NCBI RefSeq assembly: GCF_000516985.1
Contig: NW_006917096.1
Coordinates: 248,001 to 312,000, forward strand
Source: Pestalotiopsis fici W106-1
Lineage: Eukaryota; Ascomycota; Sordariomycetes; Amphisphaeriales; Sporocadaceae
Length of the DNA stretch: 64,000 nucleotides
Direction of reading: 5' to 3'
A program made the position numbers and the translations under genes. A model generated the notes under the pieces. That model was not told where the DNA came from and made no database searches. It saw only the letters and a program-made list of their open reading frames with translations. This document shows positions 46,244 through 58,312 of this stretch, piece after piece (the first letter of the stretch is position 1; every line of letters begins with the position of its first letter).

Positions 46244-48577
46244 TTATAGATGAATTAATGCCACCGAGCTGGATGGCAAAGAAATGGCTCCGCTAGAATC
46301 AAGCTCGTGGAACACTTTTTCACCACTTGCCTTGCCCGACAATGTCTCATAACTCTGCCCGCCCCAAGTAAGACCAGCTATCAAACTAATTAGTATATTG
46401 TGCTTTACTTGTGCCAAATTAGGACGAGGTCAAGACGCCAGACTTACATGTTGCACTCAGAGACTCAAACTCGAGAAGCTTGTAACGCGCTCCGTCATAA
46501 TATTCAAGTTGCGGCAGCTGTATGGTCAAGTTCTGACGCTCTCCAGTGGATCTAAGGATTTTATACAGACATTAGCGTCCTCACACTGCCCAAATATAAG
46601 TGACTTCTCGAGACTTACAGTTCTGTCCAAGGCTGGGAATTGATGAGCACGATGCGCTTGAGATTGTTGTCTTCATAAATCTCAAAGGCGGTCAATGGCA
46701 CACTGCTGTCCACCTCAATCTCGTTGATATACTATGCATATTGTAATTAGATCTTGGCATTTATAGTCTTGAATAAGGATTTACTGCATTTGTTTCGAGG
46801 CGTAGTCTTTGACTTTCCTCTGAGGCATCCTCTTGGGAAGTGAACAGAGGAAAGGACATCAAGGGAGAGGGGGAAAAGATAACTTGGGACAAGTCTCGCG
46901 TACCGCTTCTTTGGAGCCAATGGCTTCCCCCACCACAACATATCCGTAATATTCCGGCATAGTATAGTGTGTTGCGTCTGGGGCATAATCGGTAAGGTTG
47001 ATACCAATATGATCGACAGGTTCGAATGCTGGATAAAATGTACAGGGTCAACCTTGCTCAATACAATCCTTGACATGCAATGAACCAACACACATACCAC
47101 TGTAATTGTAGCCGACGCCCTGATGGAAGAACAAGCCCGATATACCGACAACCGCCGCGTGTAGGCTGTAATCCACAAGCCAAAGGGCCGCAGCAGCAGA
47201 GTTGCTTACCCCCTGCTGTCCATGACTCGCAAATGATCCGGTTTCTCCAAGGACAAAGCTGTAGTTTGCATCCGCCGCGAGTTTGACCGAGTCATCGTAG
47301 GAATCGAGCTCTGTCCGAATACTGGTCTTGTTGACTAGGCCAGACGCCTTTCCTGGCCATACCGATCGACTATCTAGCTGCCCGGTAGAGTGGTAATGAT
47401 GGACCGAGAGGGAATTAATTGAGCTTGTCCCGTTTGTGTGTGAGATTGTTTCTTTGCCAAGTTTAAATGACTTGGTGGTCCACTCACCTGGCAAACTCTC
47501 CTTGCAAAGCATCCGTGTTTAGCATGTTCTTGACGGACCAGCGCGATGCCGAGTCTCCGAATCTGTACTTGCGTCCATTGTCGCCAAGAGTGTCATTGAT
47601 CGCTTCATAGTATGATATCCTTTTGCCAATAATATATCAGTAATGCGCTTGAAACTAATGATAGAAAGCAGCTGAAAGTGATGAGAAATTGATCACAAGC
47701 ACATGGCTTACTGTTGGGCCGAATAGGCATAAATGTCCCAATCCTCGTCCCGCTTAACACCATCATCCCACTGGTCCGCTTCGTTTCCAAGCTCGATAGC
47801 ATATAGCTCTACATCGCTGCAATCAGATTCCTACATGAATAATTTGACTTGAGTTAGCAAGCTACAAATTCCAACGTTATTTTGCCATGACACAAAGGTC
47901 AAGGGGAATGAAAGTTGGGTTGAGTCTTGGAAGAAACATCAAAGTTGAAATAACCATACAGCAAAAGCCTTTTCAATGTTTTTTATCTGAGCAATAGCTT
48001 CGCTCGTGTTGCCGGCCAGGAAATTGACTCCAAAGGTAAAGCTCGTGGTGGGAGGGAAATTACAGGCAGCTCGCCAGTACTTGTACCCGGCGCCAGTAAA
48101 GTAAGCCTGGGGAAACAGCTGTTTGGTACTCTCGAGGTCATCAAGCTCGGGAACGGGAGCAAAGATATTATAGAAACCAGGTTCCTCATTGTCGAGATCG
48201 GCCACGTTGATGATAAAGTCCTGGGAGCCGCCACCAATTCTGTTTGGATCTTAGCATAAAAATGGTTCTTTTATTCGTCTTAGACCAAATAGGGACCCAT
48301 GCAATGGTTCGGCACAAACTCACCTGATTGGTGGTGCAATGCCTGTCTTTTCCTTGGTATTGTTCATCAAGTTCCATGTGAATTGATTGGCTTTGCCTGG
48401 CTCGCCCGCCCAGTCGACGAATCTGTCAGCCTCGATGGAGAGACCGCACATACTGGCCGGCAGAGGCAAAGCAGTATCGGGCATTTCCAGTGAGAGCTCA
48501 AGTTCCAAGGCGCGCACACATGTTGCAGCTGCCAAGGCAAGACACCAATGCATCAACTTGTTACAAAGCAAAGACAT
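46244..48577 (-). CDS. Secreted GH79-like beta-glucuronidase
   Basis: Nine exons (48577-48324, 48239-47960, 47830-47712, 47619-47488, 47423-47098, 47028-46904, 46731-46619, 46551-46448, 46377-46244) join in frame to 528 residues. A signal peptide (MSLLCNKLMHWCLALAAATCVRA) precedes LCGLSIEADRFVDWAG-like and IRIGGGSQDFIINV segments typical of GH79. The acid/base Glu is in ELYAIELGNEADQW and the nucleophile Glu in YSFVLGETGSFASHGQQG. A C-terminal beta-domain follows (FEIYEDNNLKRIVLINSQPW). GH79 enzymes remove glucuronic or 4-O-methyl-glucuronic acid from glycoproteins, arabinogalactan or xylan fragments. The fourth intron's acceptor (GACAAG at 47424) is the least certain junction. It pairs functionally with the GH30 enzyme 10 kb away in plant-polymer use. 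Confidence 0.88.
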
Positions 48578-49151
48578 TATGGAGGATGGATCAACAAGTC
48601 GGAATCAATTTGTCTCAGGGAACCTGTTTGTGAGTGCATGCCGACTAGTGGTCATGTAATTAATTCCAAGTGGATAATGCTTTGTTTATAACATGACCAT
48701 TTGGAGTTGAAGCTATAGGGTGTCTGCTAGCAAATTCAAGCCGCAAGCACTTAGCACAACGAACGATCATTGGGTTGGTCAACCTTGAATTTTTCCGGTG
48801 GCACGCCATGAGATCAAGCGAGATGGTAGATCGGTTGTATACAAGACGAGTCTCCAAACTGTGGGGGCGCAGGCTGGGGCGCGCCCTCAATGCAACGCTT
48901 TGGTATCCCGCGAAGAAATTCATCAAATGCATACATTTATTATACTTCCAGAGAGTACTCAGGAGATTTTCCTCGAATCAAGTGTATCTTGAATTTGCCA
49001 ACCGACCATGTTCCAATTCTCCACGGACCGATGTGCTTTGAGACAACGCCGATAGTTGCCGTTGGCTTGATTAAAATTGGTTTGGCATGCAGTAAATTTG
49101 ACTTGCTGTGACGTCTTTGATTATTTCTTTGCTACATTCGTAGAATCATTC
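48578..49151. other. Intergenic, no gene seen
   Basis: These 574 bases hold the promoter of the GH79 gene and the 3' flank of the ankyrin gene. No repeats or conserved sites were noticed. Confidence 0.5.
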
Positions 49152-50399
49152 TCATTGATTGGGCTCCAGATGCCCTTTCATGTCGGCCGTTTTGTCGCGA
49201 ACACAATCAGGCAAAGTAGCAACATCAAAGTTTTCCATTCCGCTCCATTGAGCCCCAGCCTTGTCCAGTATAGCAGCCATAGTCTGGAATTGTATCTCCG
49301 ACTCACTGCACTTGTTGAACGATTTCAATAGTGTTGTGGTAGCCGAGGCATTCATGGCAGAGCTTCCACTGTGTGAGTGATTGCTTCTGGCACCCGCTTG
49401 TACTAGCATTCGCAAGACTTCTGAGCGCGACTCAAAGTCAGTAAATGGCATCACACCATCGCAGACATAATGTATGACTGGTGGACTATTCACGTCGACA
49501 CCAGCTTCAATTATTGCCTTGATTGCCTGCAATTCCTTTTGTCCATATCGGTCGTTGTTGGCGTATTGTCCTCTGAGCCTGGGGGTTTTGGTACGAGAGC
49601 CACATATCAAGGACAAGAGGGTAAATCCGCCATCAAAATATGATGGAGCGTCCTTGAGATGATATCGTTTGTTCATGTCTACTCCCGCTTTTGCAAGGAT
49701 TCCAAACATCTCGAAAGAGCTTGGCCTCAGCCGTCCTTGATGGCTCGCAACAATGAGTGGCGAAGAACCACCTTGCACCAGCAGCTCTTCCCCGACAATG
49801 TCGCTATCATCATCATTGTCAGGAGCATTGGTCCTGATTTTGTACTTTGGGGTTCTCTCGATATGAACGTCCGCACCGTGCTCTATGAGTAATCTGACAG
49901 AGTTGACATCTTCCCTGGCAAGTGCATGCACCAGCGGGGTAAAGCCGATAGCGTTCTGTTGACAAACATCTGCTCCAAGATTGATCAAGGCCTGAGTCGC
50001 CTGTCCAGTAGCCACATAAAGTGGCAGCACCTCGGCACCATAATCACGGGCACTAGAGTCGTTCACATCGGCACCATGATCGACCAGAAGGCGAAGTATG
50101 TCTTCTGTCGCACCGGAAGCTGCAGCACAATGTATGGCCGGGGAGATTTGAGGCCAATTTTCAAGCTGAAAAAGATCTTTGTCTTTGCAGAACTGCGACT
50201 TGTAACCCTCTTTGATATCAGCTCCTGCCTCAAGCAGGAACTTAATGATGTCGGTTTTACCATAGTAAATCGCGGCTCCGAGAGGAGTCAAGCCGATGGT
50301 CGAGTACGCGCTGATTGAAAAAGTAGTCCCCGATTCCTCAACGACTCGCCTCACTGCAAGCAAGTCTCCGTTCTTGATATGAACGAATATATCCGGCAT
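49152..50399 (-). CDS. Ankyrin-repeat protein
   Basis: The open frame from ATG 50399 encodes 415 residues, beginning MPDIFVHIKNGDLLAVRRVVEES. At least six ankyrin units are recognisable, including GLTPLGAAIYYGKTDIIKFLLEAGADI, SPAIHCAAASGATEDILRLLVDHGADVN, VLPLYVATGQATQALINLGADV, GFTPLVHALAREDVNSVRLLIEHGADV and SPLIVASHQGRLRPSSFEMFGILAKAGVDM. A further unit around ELQAIKAIIEAGVDVN follows. There is no other domain, signal peptide or membrane segment, so this is a protein-binding scaffold of unknown partner. The frame stays open upstream to an ATG at 50714 (520 residues). That extension is Cys- and Ile-rich without repeat character and probably leader, so the shorter start is preferred. Confidence 0.85.
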   Translation of the reverse strand: MPDIFVHIKNGDLLAVRRVVEESGTTFSISAYSTIGLTPLGAAIYYGKTDIIKFLLEAGADIKEGYKSQFCKDKDLFQLENWPQISPAIHCAAASGATEDILRLLVDHGADVNDSSARDYGAEVLPLYVATGQATQALINLGADVCQQNAIGFTPLVHALAREDVNSVRLLIEHGADVHIERTPKYKIRTNAPDNDDDSDIVGEELLVQGGSSPLIVASHQGRLRPSSFEMFGILAKAGVDMNKRYHLKDAPSYFDGGFTLLSLICGSRTKTPRLRGQYANNDRYGQKELQAIKAIIEAGVDVNSPPVIHYVCDGVMPFTDFESRSEVLRMLVQAGARSNHSHSGSSAMNASATTTLLKSFNKCSESEIQFQTMAAILDKAGAQWSGMENFDVATLPDCVRDKTADMKGHLEPNQ

Positions 50400-51558
50400 A
50401 TTGATAGGTGCTAGCAGTGTCAATCTAGTGGAGGTAAATCGCTCTGCTCTAGAGTTATTAGCAATGCCTTCGCTGTTACCAAATATGCCAGTACTCAGCC
50501 AAGAACACGATGTCTGACAGCAATGCCAAAATAGGATGCGCCATATAGTTGTGCGGGGTATCAGATCATCTCCCAAGACTGCAACATACCTACTTTCGGA
50601 GATGCAAGCATAAACAAACACCCCAAAACAAAGCTCTGATGTACAAATAAGTTTGAAATATTTATTGACGATCAGGTGAAAACCTTTAGTTTTGTCAGAT
50701 TTTACCATCAACATTTATCTGAGCTTAATTAACCGAACCTGAATCGTTATGTAGATGCATCTTGCTCAACACACGCAATGCCGGGAGTTTTTGGCGCCGT
50801 TCTCAACCAGAAATTGTCGTGCAGGGTCATCTTTGGACTATTATCACCGTGAACGTTTTGGGGCCGTGAACACTTGGAGCACTATTTGTGTCATCAGATA
50901 GAAACGACGGATTCGACACCTCGGCGGGATATACTGATGTTGCCCACAGATTTGTTGCCCGTGGCCAGGGGTACAGCTCACAATAGTCACTACCTACCTA
51001 GGCTGTGGGGGTTTGAACAGCTCAGACGAGCCCCAATGGTAATCGTAACGATCGAGAAACATTCCTGGATTGGAGTGGGGACCACGGCAGATCGATACAA
51101 TGCGTCTCGACTTGCTACCGGACCTTGTTAGATTTGAACGTGAGAGAAGACGAAAACGAAGAAGACCTCAAGTTTCATGCGTTCGGGGATCTTATACTAT
51201 CCCAAATTATCAAGATCCCCCTCTCCCAACGCACGGATCTTCGGAGTCTGCACGATCCCGAATGGCCCCGCTCACAATGCCACTCCTAATGCGGGACGCC
51301 AAGCACAATTTAAAGACTCGTATAGTATTGGTAAAATCCAGTATAGTTCTACTTGGGACTGACTTCCTTGGCAAAAAATAACCCGGCGATCCAGCCACGG
51401 CAGTCATTGTCAAGTATGTAGATCATTTGTTATCCAGAGTGTTGCTTGGGGATACGACAGGAGATAAATAACGTCGGAAGCGCCGCAAATTGTTGAATCG
51501 ACCGCTGGCTCAATTCTTCCTATGTTGCCTCACATATTTCTATACCGTCTTGGAAGAT
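50400..51558. other. Divergent intergenic region
   Basis: This is the shared upstream region of the ankyrin (leftward) and P450 (rightward) genes. The first 315 bases are an open extension of the ankyrin frame that I consider untranslated leader. The rest holds short frames with no domain. No palindromic operator of the CGGACT type was noticed. Confidence 0.45.
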
Positions 51559-53285
51559 ATGTTATTTCCTCAGAATATGCACTTTATGCAGCTGATAGCC
51601 GGGTTGCTTGCATTCTTGCAACGCCCTCTGATAGCTGCACTTGGAGCACTCTGTCTTTTCAGTATTTGGTTGTTTATTCCCAAGACCCACCAACAGAACC
51701 GAATGCCGTATATCAATCCTGCCGGAAAATATGATTTGTTTGGCAACCGCCAGCGTCGAGAGTTTTTATCGAGTGCGAGGGCGCTCATGAAAAAAGCCGA
51801 ACAACTATATCCTGGCCAGTGCTACAAAATGATGACTGAAGTCGGAGAATACACAGTCATCCATCCTTCGCTCTTGAACGAGATTCGGAACGAACCCAAC
51901 TTGAGCTTTTTGAAAGCTTTTGCCGCCAACTTCCATCCTCACTTGCCCGGATTCGATGGTTTTGCAGTCGGAGGCCGCGACGATGAGTTGATACAGAGGG
52001 TAATCAAGAAGCAATTGAACAAGCTCCTTAGTCAGTAATATTTCCCGTTGAAGAAAGACTTCACAGCTAAGCCGCGCAGATCAAATTACGCAGCCTCTCT
52101 CGGAGGAGGCAGTTTTTGCCATGAATGTCCAACTTGGTAACTCGACAGGTATGTTTCCATGATTTGAAGCATGTGGCAATCAGCAAGTTTAACTCGAAGA
52201 GTGACAGATTGGCGGCAAATTCCTATCAAAGACGCACTCCTCGATATTGTCGCCCGCCTCTCTTCTCGCGTATTTCTCGGCGATGAATTATGCCGTAATC
52301 AAGACTGGCTGGAAATTGCCAAAGCATATACTGTCCACGCTTTCCTGGCTGCTGAGGTTTTACGAAGCTACCCCAGCCCTATCCGGTCATTTATCCACTG
52401 GTTTCTTCCAGAATGCCGGATTCTGCGTAAAGATATCCAGGAGGCTAAGCGAATCATCGGTCCCGTCCTGTCCAGACGCAACAAGTTGGGTCTAGAAGCT
52501 TTGAAAAACAACACACCAGCTCCTGAATATGACGACGTGTTCAGTTGGCTAGAAGAGGAGAGTCAGGGAAGCAAATACGACCCAGTTGGTGCCCAGCTTG
52601 GATTCTCGCTCGTGGCAATCCATACGACTACAGATCTGGCATGTGAGACCATGGTGAGAATAGCTCAAAATCCCGAGTACTTCTCGCTTCTTAGGAAAGA
52701 GATAGTCGAAGCTCTACAGGCCGAGGGATGGAAAAAGTCTGCGCTGTTCAATATGAAGCTTCTTGACAGTGTCATCAAAGAAGCCCAACGACTGAAACCA
52801 ATCACTTCAGGTAAATCATTTCAAAACAATCCTAGCACCGTACTGACTATTTCATCATAGCTGTCATAAACCGTGTGGCGACAAAGACTGTCAAACTTTC
52901 GGATGGCACAGTCATTCGTGAGGGCGAAAGCTGTGTCGGAACAACATGGCAAATGTATCACCCTGAGGTGTACAGCCATCCAGAAACGTTTGACGGCCAT
53001 CGTTTCGAGCGAATGCGCGGGATATCTGGCTTGGATAGTCAAGCACATCTTGTTAGCACCTCGCCAAAACATCTTGGCTTCGGCCTCGGTCTGCACGCAT
53101 GCCCTGGGCGGTTCTTTGCAGCAAACGAAATAAAGATCATTTTGTGTCATCTCCTCCTCAAGTACGAGTGGAGGTTGGTTCCTGAACGCACGCTACGAAC
53201 TATTGATCACGGATTTGCGTTGAACTCAGACCCCATGGCTGAAATCGAGATAAGGAGCCGCAATGAGATTGAGATTGACTTATGA
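51559..53285 (+). CDS. Cytochrome P450 monooxygenase
   Basis: Four exons (51559-52030, 52080-52148, 52208-52810, 52861-53285) give 522 residues. An N-terminal membrane anchor (LIAALGALCLFSIWLFIP) is followed by a P450 fold. It has an I-helix SLVAIHTTTD (the usual A-x-x-T-T), the ExxR pair Glu372/Arg375 in KEAQRLKP, and the haem loop FGLGLHACPGRFFA with Cys462. The sequence ARLSSRVFLGDELCRN belongs to the large fungal group that includes ent-kaurene-oxidase-like and secondary-metabolite P450s. The enzyme should sit in the endoplasmic reticulum and need NADPH-P450 reductase. The first intron could alternatively run 52035-52071 (37 bases). The 49-base version with a GCTAAG branch site is preferred. 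No biosynthetic core gene is next to it. Confidence 0.92.
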
Positions 53286-53853
53286 GTTCAAGGAATGTTA
53301 GAGCCTGAGATTGGAATTTGAACCAATGGTCAGAGACATTGATTGCTGCTACCGTATACTACGGTAGCAGCCTATCTACAATAGTGTTCAACTCTTCGGT
53401 GGTCATATGGACAGGACAGTGGTCGTTGTAAAATCGAAAGACAAATTGAGGTTACTCACCACTTGACTCCCGATATCAAGCAACGAAATTATGACAGCCT
53501 AAGCTAGTCGGTCAAGGTAGTAGTAGTCTTAATGAGTCATGTCCCATGAATGAAGTGCCAGTCTCTGGGCGCAGAAAAGACTTGCAGTCTCACTCCTTTT
53601 ATTACGGGGGAAAGGCAGAAAAAGAGAAAAAGAAAAATCACTGCTTGATTTGGAGTTCACTCACATCTTGACAGACGCAACGCCATACGTGCCTGGGTGT
53701 AATGGCAGGTCAAAGCGACAGTCACTGTTGTAGTTTCTTATGATATAGCGCAAATGGCATAAGATTTGTACAAATTTAATAAAAACAGGCAGTATCCAAA
53801 GGCAATTTTCTCTATTCCTTCCGTGAATTACCCGTGTATATACGATATGCAAT
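53286..53853. other. Convergent intergenic region
   Basis: These 568 bases lie between the P450 and the DUF1993 gene ends. A short inverted repeat, GCTGCTACCGTA / TACGGTAGCAGC (53346-53370), can form a hairpin downstream of the P450 stop codon. No gene was seen. Confidence 0.5.
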
Positions 53854-54372
53854 TTACACCAAATGAGACTCAAGATGAGGCAAAAGGTAATCCGCAAAGC
53901 CGAGAGGCACTCCCTTCATGCGTAAAATGGAGTAAGCCAACTCTAAATGAAAGAAGAAGAAGGGGACGGCATATTTCAACACATATTCCTTGGAAGTCAT
54001 CTTCAAGTTGTAGCGGCCCACGGAGAATTCCACCTCATCCCCCTCGTGTCCACAAATATCCTTGGGATCAACGCTTTCAAGAAGCGCAATAGTGCGCTCG
54101 CAACGCTCAATGAGCTTTTCTGCCGTGTCTTCATCGTCGGCCCAAGCTTCGGTTTGGATTCCGGCAATGCGAGTCAAAGTCTTCTTGGCAATGTTGGAGA
54201 CGAGTTTGACATGGCTAGCCAGAGGAATCAAATCTTCGATTAATGTTTCTTTTGGAATGTCGGCCGAGGCAGATCCGTAGTGAGCGATGCCTTTGGCTAG
54301 AATGCCTTTGAGGCTGATGAGACCAGATTTGAATACTGGGATGCTGGCATCGTAGAGGGTGATTCCGGCCAT
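53854..54372 (-). CDS. DUF1993-family protein
   Basis: One exon encodes 172 residues beginning MAGITLYDASIPVFKSGLISLKGILAKGIAHYGSA, the typical N-terminus of DUF1993 proteins. The chain is mostly helical, with LIEDLIPLASHVKLVSNIAKKTLTRIAG in the middle and YVLKYAVPFFFFHLELAYSILRMKGVPLGFADYL near the end. The conserved pattern resembles the DinB/YfiT four-helix bundle, but no metal-binding histidines stand out. Length matches the family. The open frame continues upstream without an ATG of family type, so 54372 is taken as start. The function of the family is unknown. Confidence 0.88.
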   Translation of the reverse strand: MAGITLYDASIPVFKSGLISLKGILAKGIAHYGSASADIPKETLIEDLIPLASHVKLVSNIAKKTLTRIAGIQTEAWADDEDTAEKLIERCERTIALLESVDPKDICGHEGDEVEFSVGRYNLKMTSKEYVLKYAVPFFFFHLELAYSILRMKGVPLGFADYLLPHLESHLV

Positions 54373-55766
54373 GATGAAGTAATACGTGAGTAGCGAGAAG
54401 TGGCTCTGGGTGACTGTGCGAAGGATGACACCCTCAAGACCCAGGGTAATCTGGCTAGGTAAAGTATTGTATAAATATTCGAGCAAATTTGGTAGCTAGT
54501 ATGCATGCAACACTGCTTATACTGTCAAGGAATTTATTCAACGATCGTTAGACTGACTAGCAAATCTACCCTGAGAGGATGGGGGAAACGTTCCCCCTAT
54601 ATACAGCCACAGTGTGGGTCGCCCCAACCACCTTATTTCAACATATACCATCAGCTAACTTCGTTGCATGCAGTGGTCCATAGTAGTTGAGGCATAATCG
54701 ATCCACAACCTTAATTCTATACACAGTACTGTACACCTCCTTGAACATACTGTGTAATGAGTACTGGATCAGCGCCAAGGATTTACCTTGTGCTACTTGG
54801 TTGTGCCGGCCAGTGATGGCTGTTGTAGGGGTTTGTGGCGCGGTCTCCACACTAAGTGCTACGGAATTTGAGCTACCGAACAGCGCTGTAACAACCAAAA
54901 ATACGGCGTTTCAACTCAACTAACATGCGTAGTTTACCAGAAAGTGATCAATTGATTCATGGCTTAGAAATCGAGTAAAGAACAGAGATTTCCGTGGCTT
55001 AGAAATCAAGTGTGGAGAAGGGATCTTCATGGCTTGGAGATTAAGTGAGGAAAAGAGATGTTATGGCTTAGAAATCAAATGTGGGGAAGAAATCTATAGT
55101 AGGTACTTAAGTGGTTCAGTAATTGCGTGGGGCCCAGATCGTTATCAATAGCGGCGAGATGGTGATACATAAACCATTGGGAATTTACAGTGAATCAATC
55201 TGAAATCCATTTTTAAATCACTAGTCTAAACCAGAAGTTTGCCGTTTTATCAGCACCTAATTTTCTTGTCTTCGTCATTTCTTATTCCATAGGTTGCACA
55301 AGCTGATTAGCAATATATGGAATTATAAACCTTTGATTTATAATAATCCACCCTTCAACACCAGTATCTTCTTGCGTCCCACATAGGCTATAATTGTCAA
55401 AGTATACTAGGTTAGGTAGCAATAAGTAGAGCGCTTCTCCACACATGTATATATCTTTAACCATCCAACCACTATTGGATATGAACAACTCAACGGATAC
55501 AACAACTATTGTACCATACCAAACCAAGAAATCAGCCTGAATGCTGAAACAATTATTTAGGTTTATTACTATGCCTCGAAGGTGGTCTTTTGCCGGCACC
55601 TCGAAGGCATCATATCCACGACTGTATACATTTTCATCAAGGTGACTAATTCGTTATTATTGAAACACCCGGCACTCATAGCCTAGCATTTTCATGGGCA
55701 CTCTTTACTTTCCTTGGTCTCATATTTCGCCTTGTGACAGACTTTTCACTAGTAAACCAGATTCAT
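54373..55766. other. Intergenic with tandem repeats
   Basis: This 1.4-kb stretch has no gene I can support. It contains four copies of a 35-base repeat (54960-55098, listed separately) and AT-rich sequence on both sides. Short frames at 55282-55599 have no domain or splice structure. Confidence 0.5.
54960..55098. repeat. Four-copy 34-35 base minisatellite
   Basis: Units start at 54960, 54995, 55030 and 55064, each opening with TGGCTTAGAAATC or a close variant (TGGCTTGGAGATT in unit 3). An AAGTG and a purine-rich GGAGAAGGGATC-like tail follow. Copies differ by several substitutions and one single-base deletion, so the array is not young. It lies in a gene-free region. Confidence 0.8.
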
Positions 55767-57708
55767 TCAATGTCCGAATGCAGTATCTAGTGTAGCGCCT
55801 ATATAGGCGATGGCTTCGGCGCGATATGTGTCTAGCTGACTGTACACTTGACTAGTCATATTGACATCGAATATGAGGTTCTGGGCATAAGATGCAGCAT
55901 ACTCGGGCCAATAGGCATTGGCCGCTGACAATAAATTAGCTTCTTGTATCAGTACTCACGGGAACAAACTAATGTACTTACTTCCAGAATAGTTTGGATC
56001 TAGTCTCGTCACGAAGCTGACCCACATCCTACTCATTGTCGCGGCCAGCTGCTTGAATGTCTCTGGCCCATTCAGAAAGACGTTGGTGCTATTATCGTAG
56101 CCAGTTCCGAGCAGATTATTGAAAACAAATGGCACCTCGGCACCGTGAGGAACTCCTACGTTGGGTCCAGCAACTGTCGTCACAACGTCAAAGAGATAAC
56201 TGTAGCTCGTGACGTTATACTCGGCCCATATCTGATTAGCAAGACGACGAGGGGCATGGATGTTGATGTCACCGCCGTATGCAGCCGCCCGCTTGTATTG
56301 CTCGCCATAGCCCGCCGGTGGTCGGCCAACCATGGTCTTTGGAATGCCAATTTCGGGAATGTCTGGGTATAGTGCGGCCAGGCTCGTGACTGTACTATTG
56401 TCGAGACCCCAACTGGCGAGCAGTTTCAAGAAATCTGCAGTTGTATTCACTGCCCCCTTGGTCGAGAAACTAGTGCCTTCGTCCGCATTCGCACCAATCA
56501 TGTAGGGGACCTTGACAAAGTTGCCCTCGCGAAGCTGCTTTGTACCGCTTTCCATGATGAAGTCGTCATCAATGACGCTGACAAACTGCGGTCCGGTGGT
56601 GCCTGTCAAGGTATGAGTTGGGATGATGCTGTCGTTTTGAAAGATGCTCAGTAAAGCGTTTGTTTCAATAGTCCGCAGACACGCCAAGCTATCACCTGAT
56701 GGAGTACTGCAGTTGGTCGCCTCTACGACGGCGTCGTAAAATGGTTGCCAGTCTTCCGCGGTTTGATATCGATCGTAGGTGCTCGGCGCACCACTTTGGC
56801 TGATTGCCGCACGAAAGAGGCTATCGTCACGGCCACCATAGGCCGTCAGCTGGACCCCCACGCTGTGAGCGCCAGCACTTTCTCCCCAGATTGTCACCTT
56901 TGTGGGCTCCCCGCCAAACTGATACGTGATGGTTAGCATATTCTCATGTCTAAGTCCACGGCTGTGCATGATCCAACAATGCATCCCAGACTGAAGAGTA
57001 CGTATAAAAAGTATAGATCTTACCGCAGCAATATTCTCTTGAATCCAGTACAAAGCCAATCTCTGGTCTCGGAACCCCAAGTTGGCGGAGCCTTCGTCGT
57101 ATATCTCTTTGCTCCACATGAACCCCCAGCAATGCAGTCTATAATTGAGACTAACGGCAATCATGGGCGTGCCCATTTGTACAGATTGATCTACAATGAA
57201 GGAGAGATTGTACTGCTGCATTGCTGAACCACCCGAAACGAAACCACCGCCGTATATCCATACTATAATACACCGTTGTAAGTATGGTTGCACTCGTGTC
57301 CTCTCATGGATGCGGATTGAAAGGCTTACCTGCAACCGCGAGACCATCACCACGTTCAACCCCAGTAGGGCGAATGACATTGATGGTAAGACAATCCTCT
57401 GACACCTCTCCCGTCTGTCCCGTTCCTAGACAGATTGGCCCATAGTCGGTAGCGTTTCTGGTATCAGCCCAGGATGAGTTCAAAGACTGAGGAACTCGTA
57501 GGCGAAGGTCTCCAACTGGTGGTTGGGCATATGGCATGCCAAGGAAATAATCCTGCTTGTATTGGCTATTGTAAACACCTCGATATGTACCATTTACGAT
57601 GCCAACTCTGGGCGACTCGATGTTGTCGTATTTGGCATGTGCAGAGGACGGGAAGATATAGGATGCACAGGCAATTGATAGCCAGAATGTCTTCAAGATC
57701 GAAGCCAT
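55767..57708 (-). CDS. Secreted type-B carboxylesterase/lipase
   Basis: Four exons (57708-57330, 57262-57024, 56918-55982, 55924-55767) join in frame to 570 residues. A signal peptide (MASILKTFWLSIACASYIFPSSAHA) precedes the carboxylesterase fold. SEDCLTINVIRPTG is the type-B second signature, VWIYGGGFVSGG forms the oxyanion hole, and GESAG holds the nucleophile Ser220. The acid is in GANADEGTSF and the catalytic His in GVPHGAEVPFVF. Many Asn-x-Ser/Thr sites fit a secreted glycoprotein. The last exon (TANAYWPEYAASYAQNLIFD) is typical for fungal esterases of the cholinesterase/lipase group. The substrate is an ester, probably plant-derived or lipid. Confidence 0.92.
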
Positions 57709-58312
57709 TTTGGGTTCACTGGGTGCAGTGCAAGAGAAAGGTCCTGAAGGATACAGGTCAAGCATTCTCCATTTATGCCTGGCAGAAGTATTTGTACCCA
57801 CTATTGTGATAGCCACGAATATGACAATATGACTCGGCACTTGTAACTCAGGAGGAGAGACAAATCAATACGCTCCAGAGATATTGTCTGTTGAAACCTT
57901 GTACTTCTGGGATAACTACCAGTACGTCCATGTTTACAGTGATTGACCGGGGCATTGCAGTCATTTCTGGAGTATGGAGAGAGCATAGCGGCTTGGCAGC
58001 TGGGTGCATATCAATTCGGCTAAAGGATACTACTAGGTAGGTTATCCGCACTTTATCGATCGGCTACGATCCGATAAACACGGACCGAGATGACTTGAGA
58101 TGGCGCTGCTTATTCATTTGACCTGTGCGGAATTGATAGCATAATGTTGGTTTCGATTTATAGTGACAGTTTTCTTGATTACAACTACGGAATAGCAGAA
58201 CTGGCAAAATGCTGCTTAATCCAAGAGATGTAAATAAATATATATATATATATATAAAAGGAGAGAACTAGGTAAAAAAAAAACTAAAAAAACTCGGGTT
58301 TTATTCTTTGAG
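57709..58312. other. Upstream region with AT-dinucleotide run
   Basis: This is the divergent region of the esterase and the damaged KNH1-like gene. It has an alternating AT run at about 58239-58256 and A-rich stretches near 58274-58291. A short frame at 58100-58124 (MALLIHLT) could be a remnant signal-peptide exon of the KNH1-like gene, with a GTGCGG donor, but this is speculative. Confidence 0.4.

Noticed and set aside
50400..50714. N-terminal extension of the ankyrin protein from ATG 50714
   Set aside because: The added 105 residues have no repeat, signal or domain character. The shorter start begins directly with the first repeat unit.
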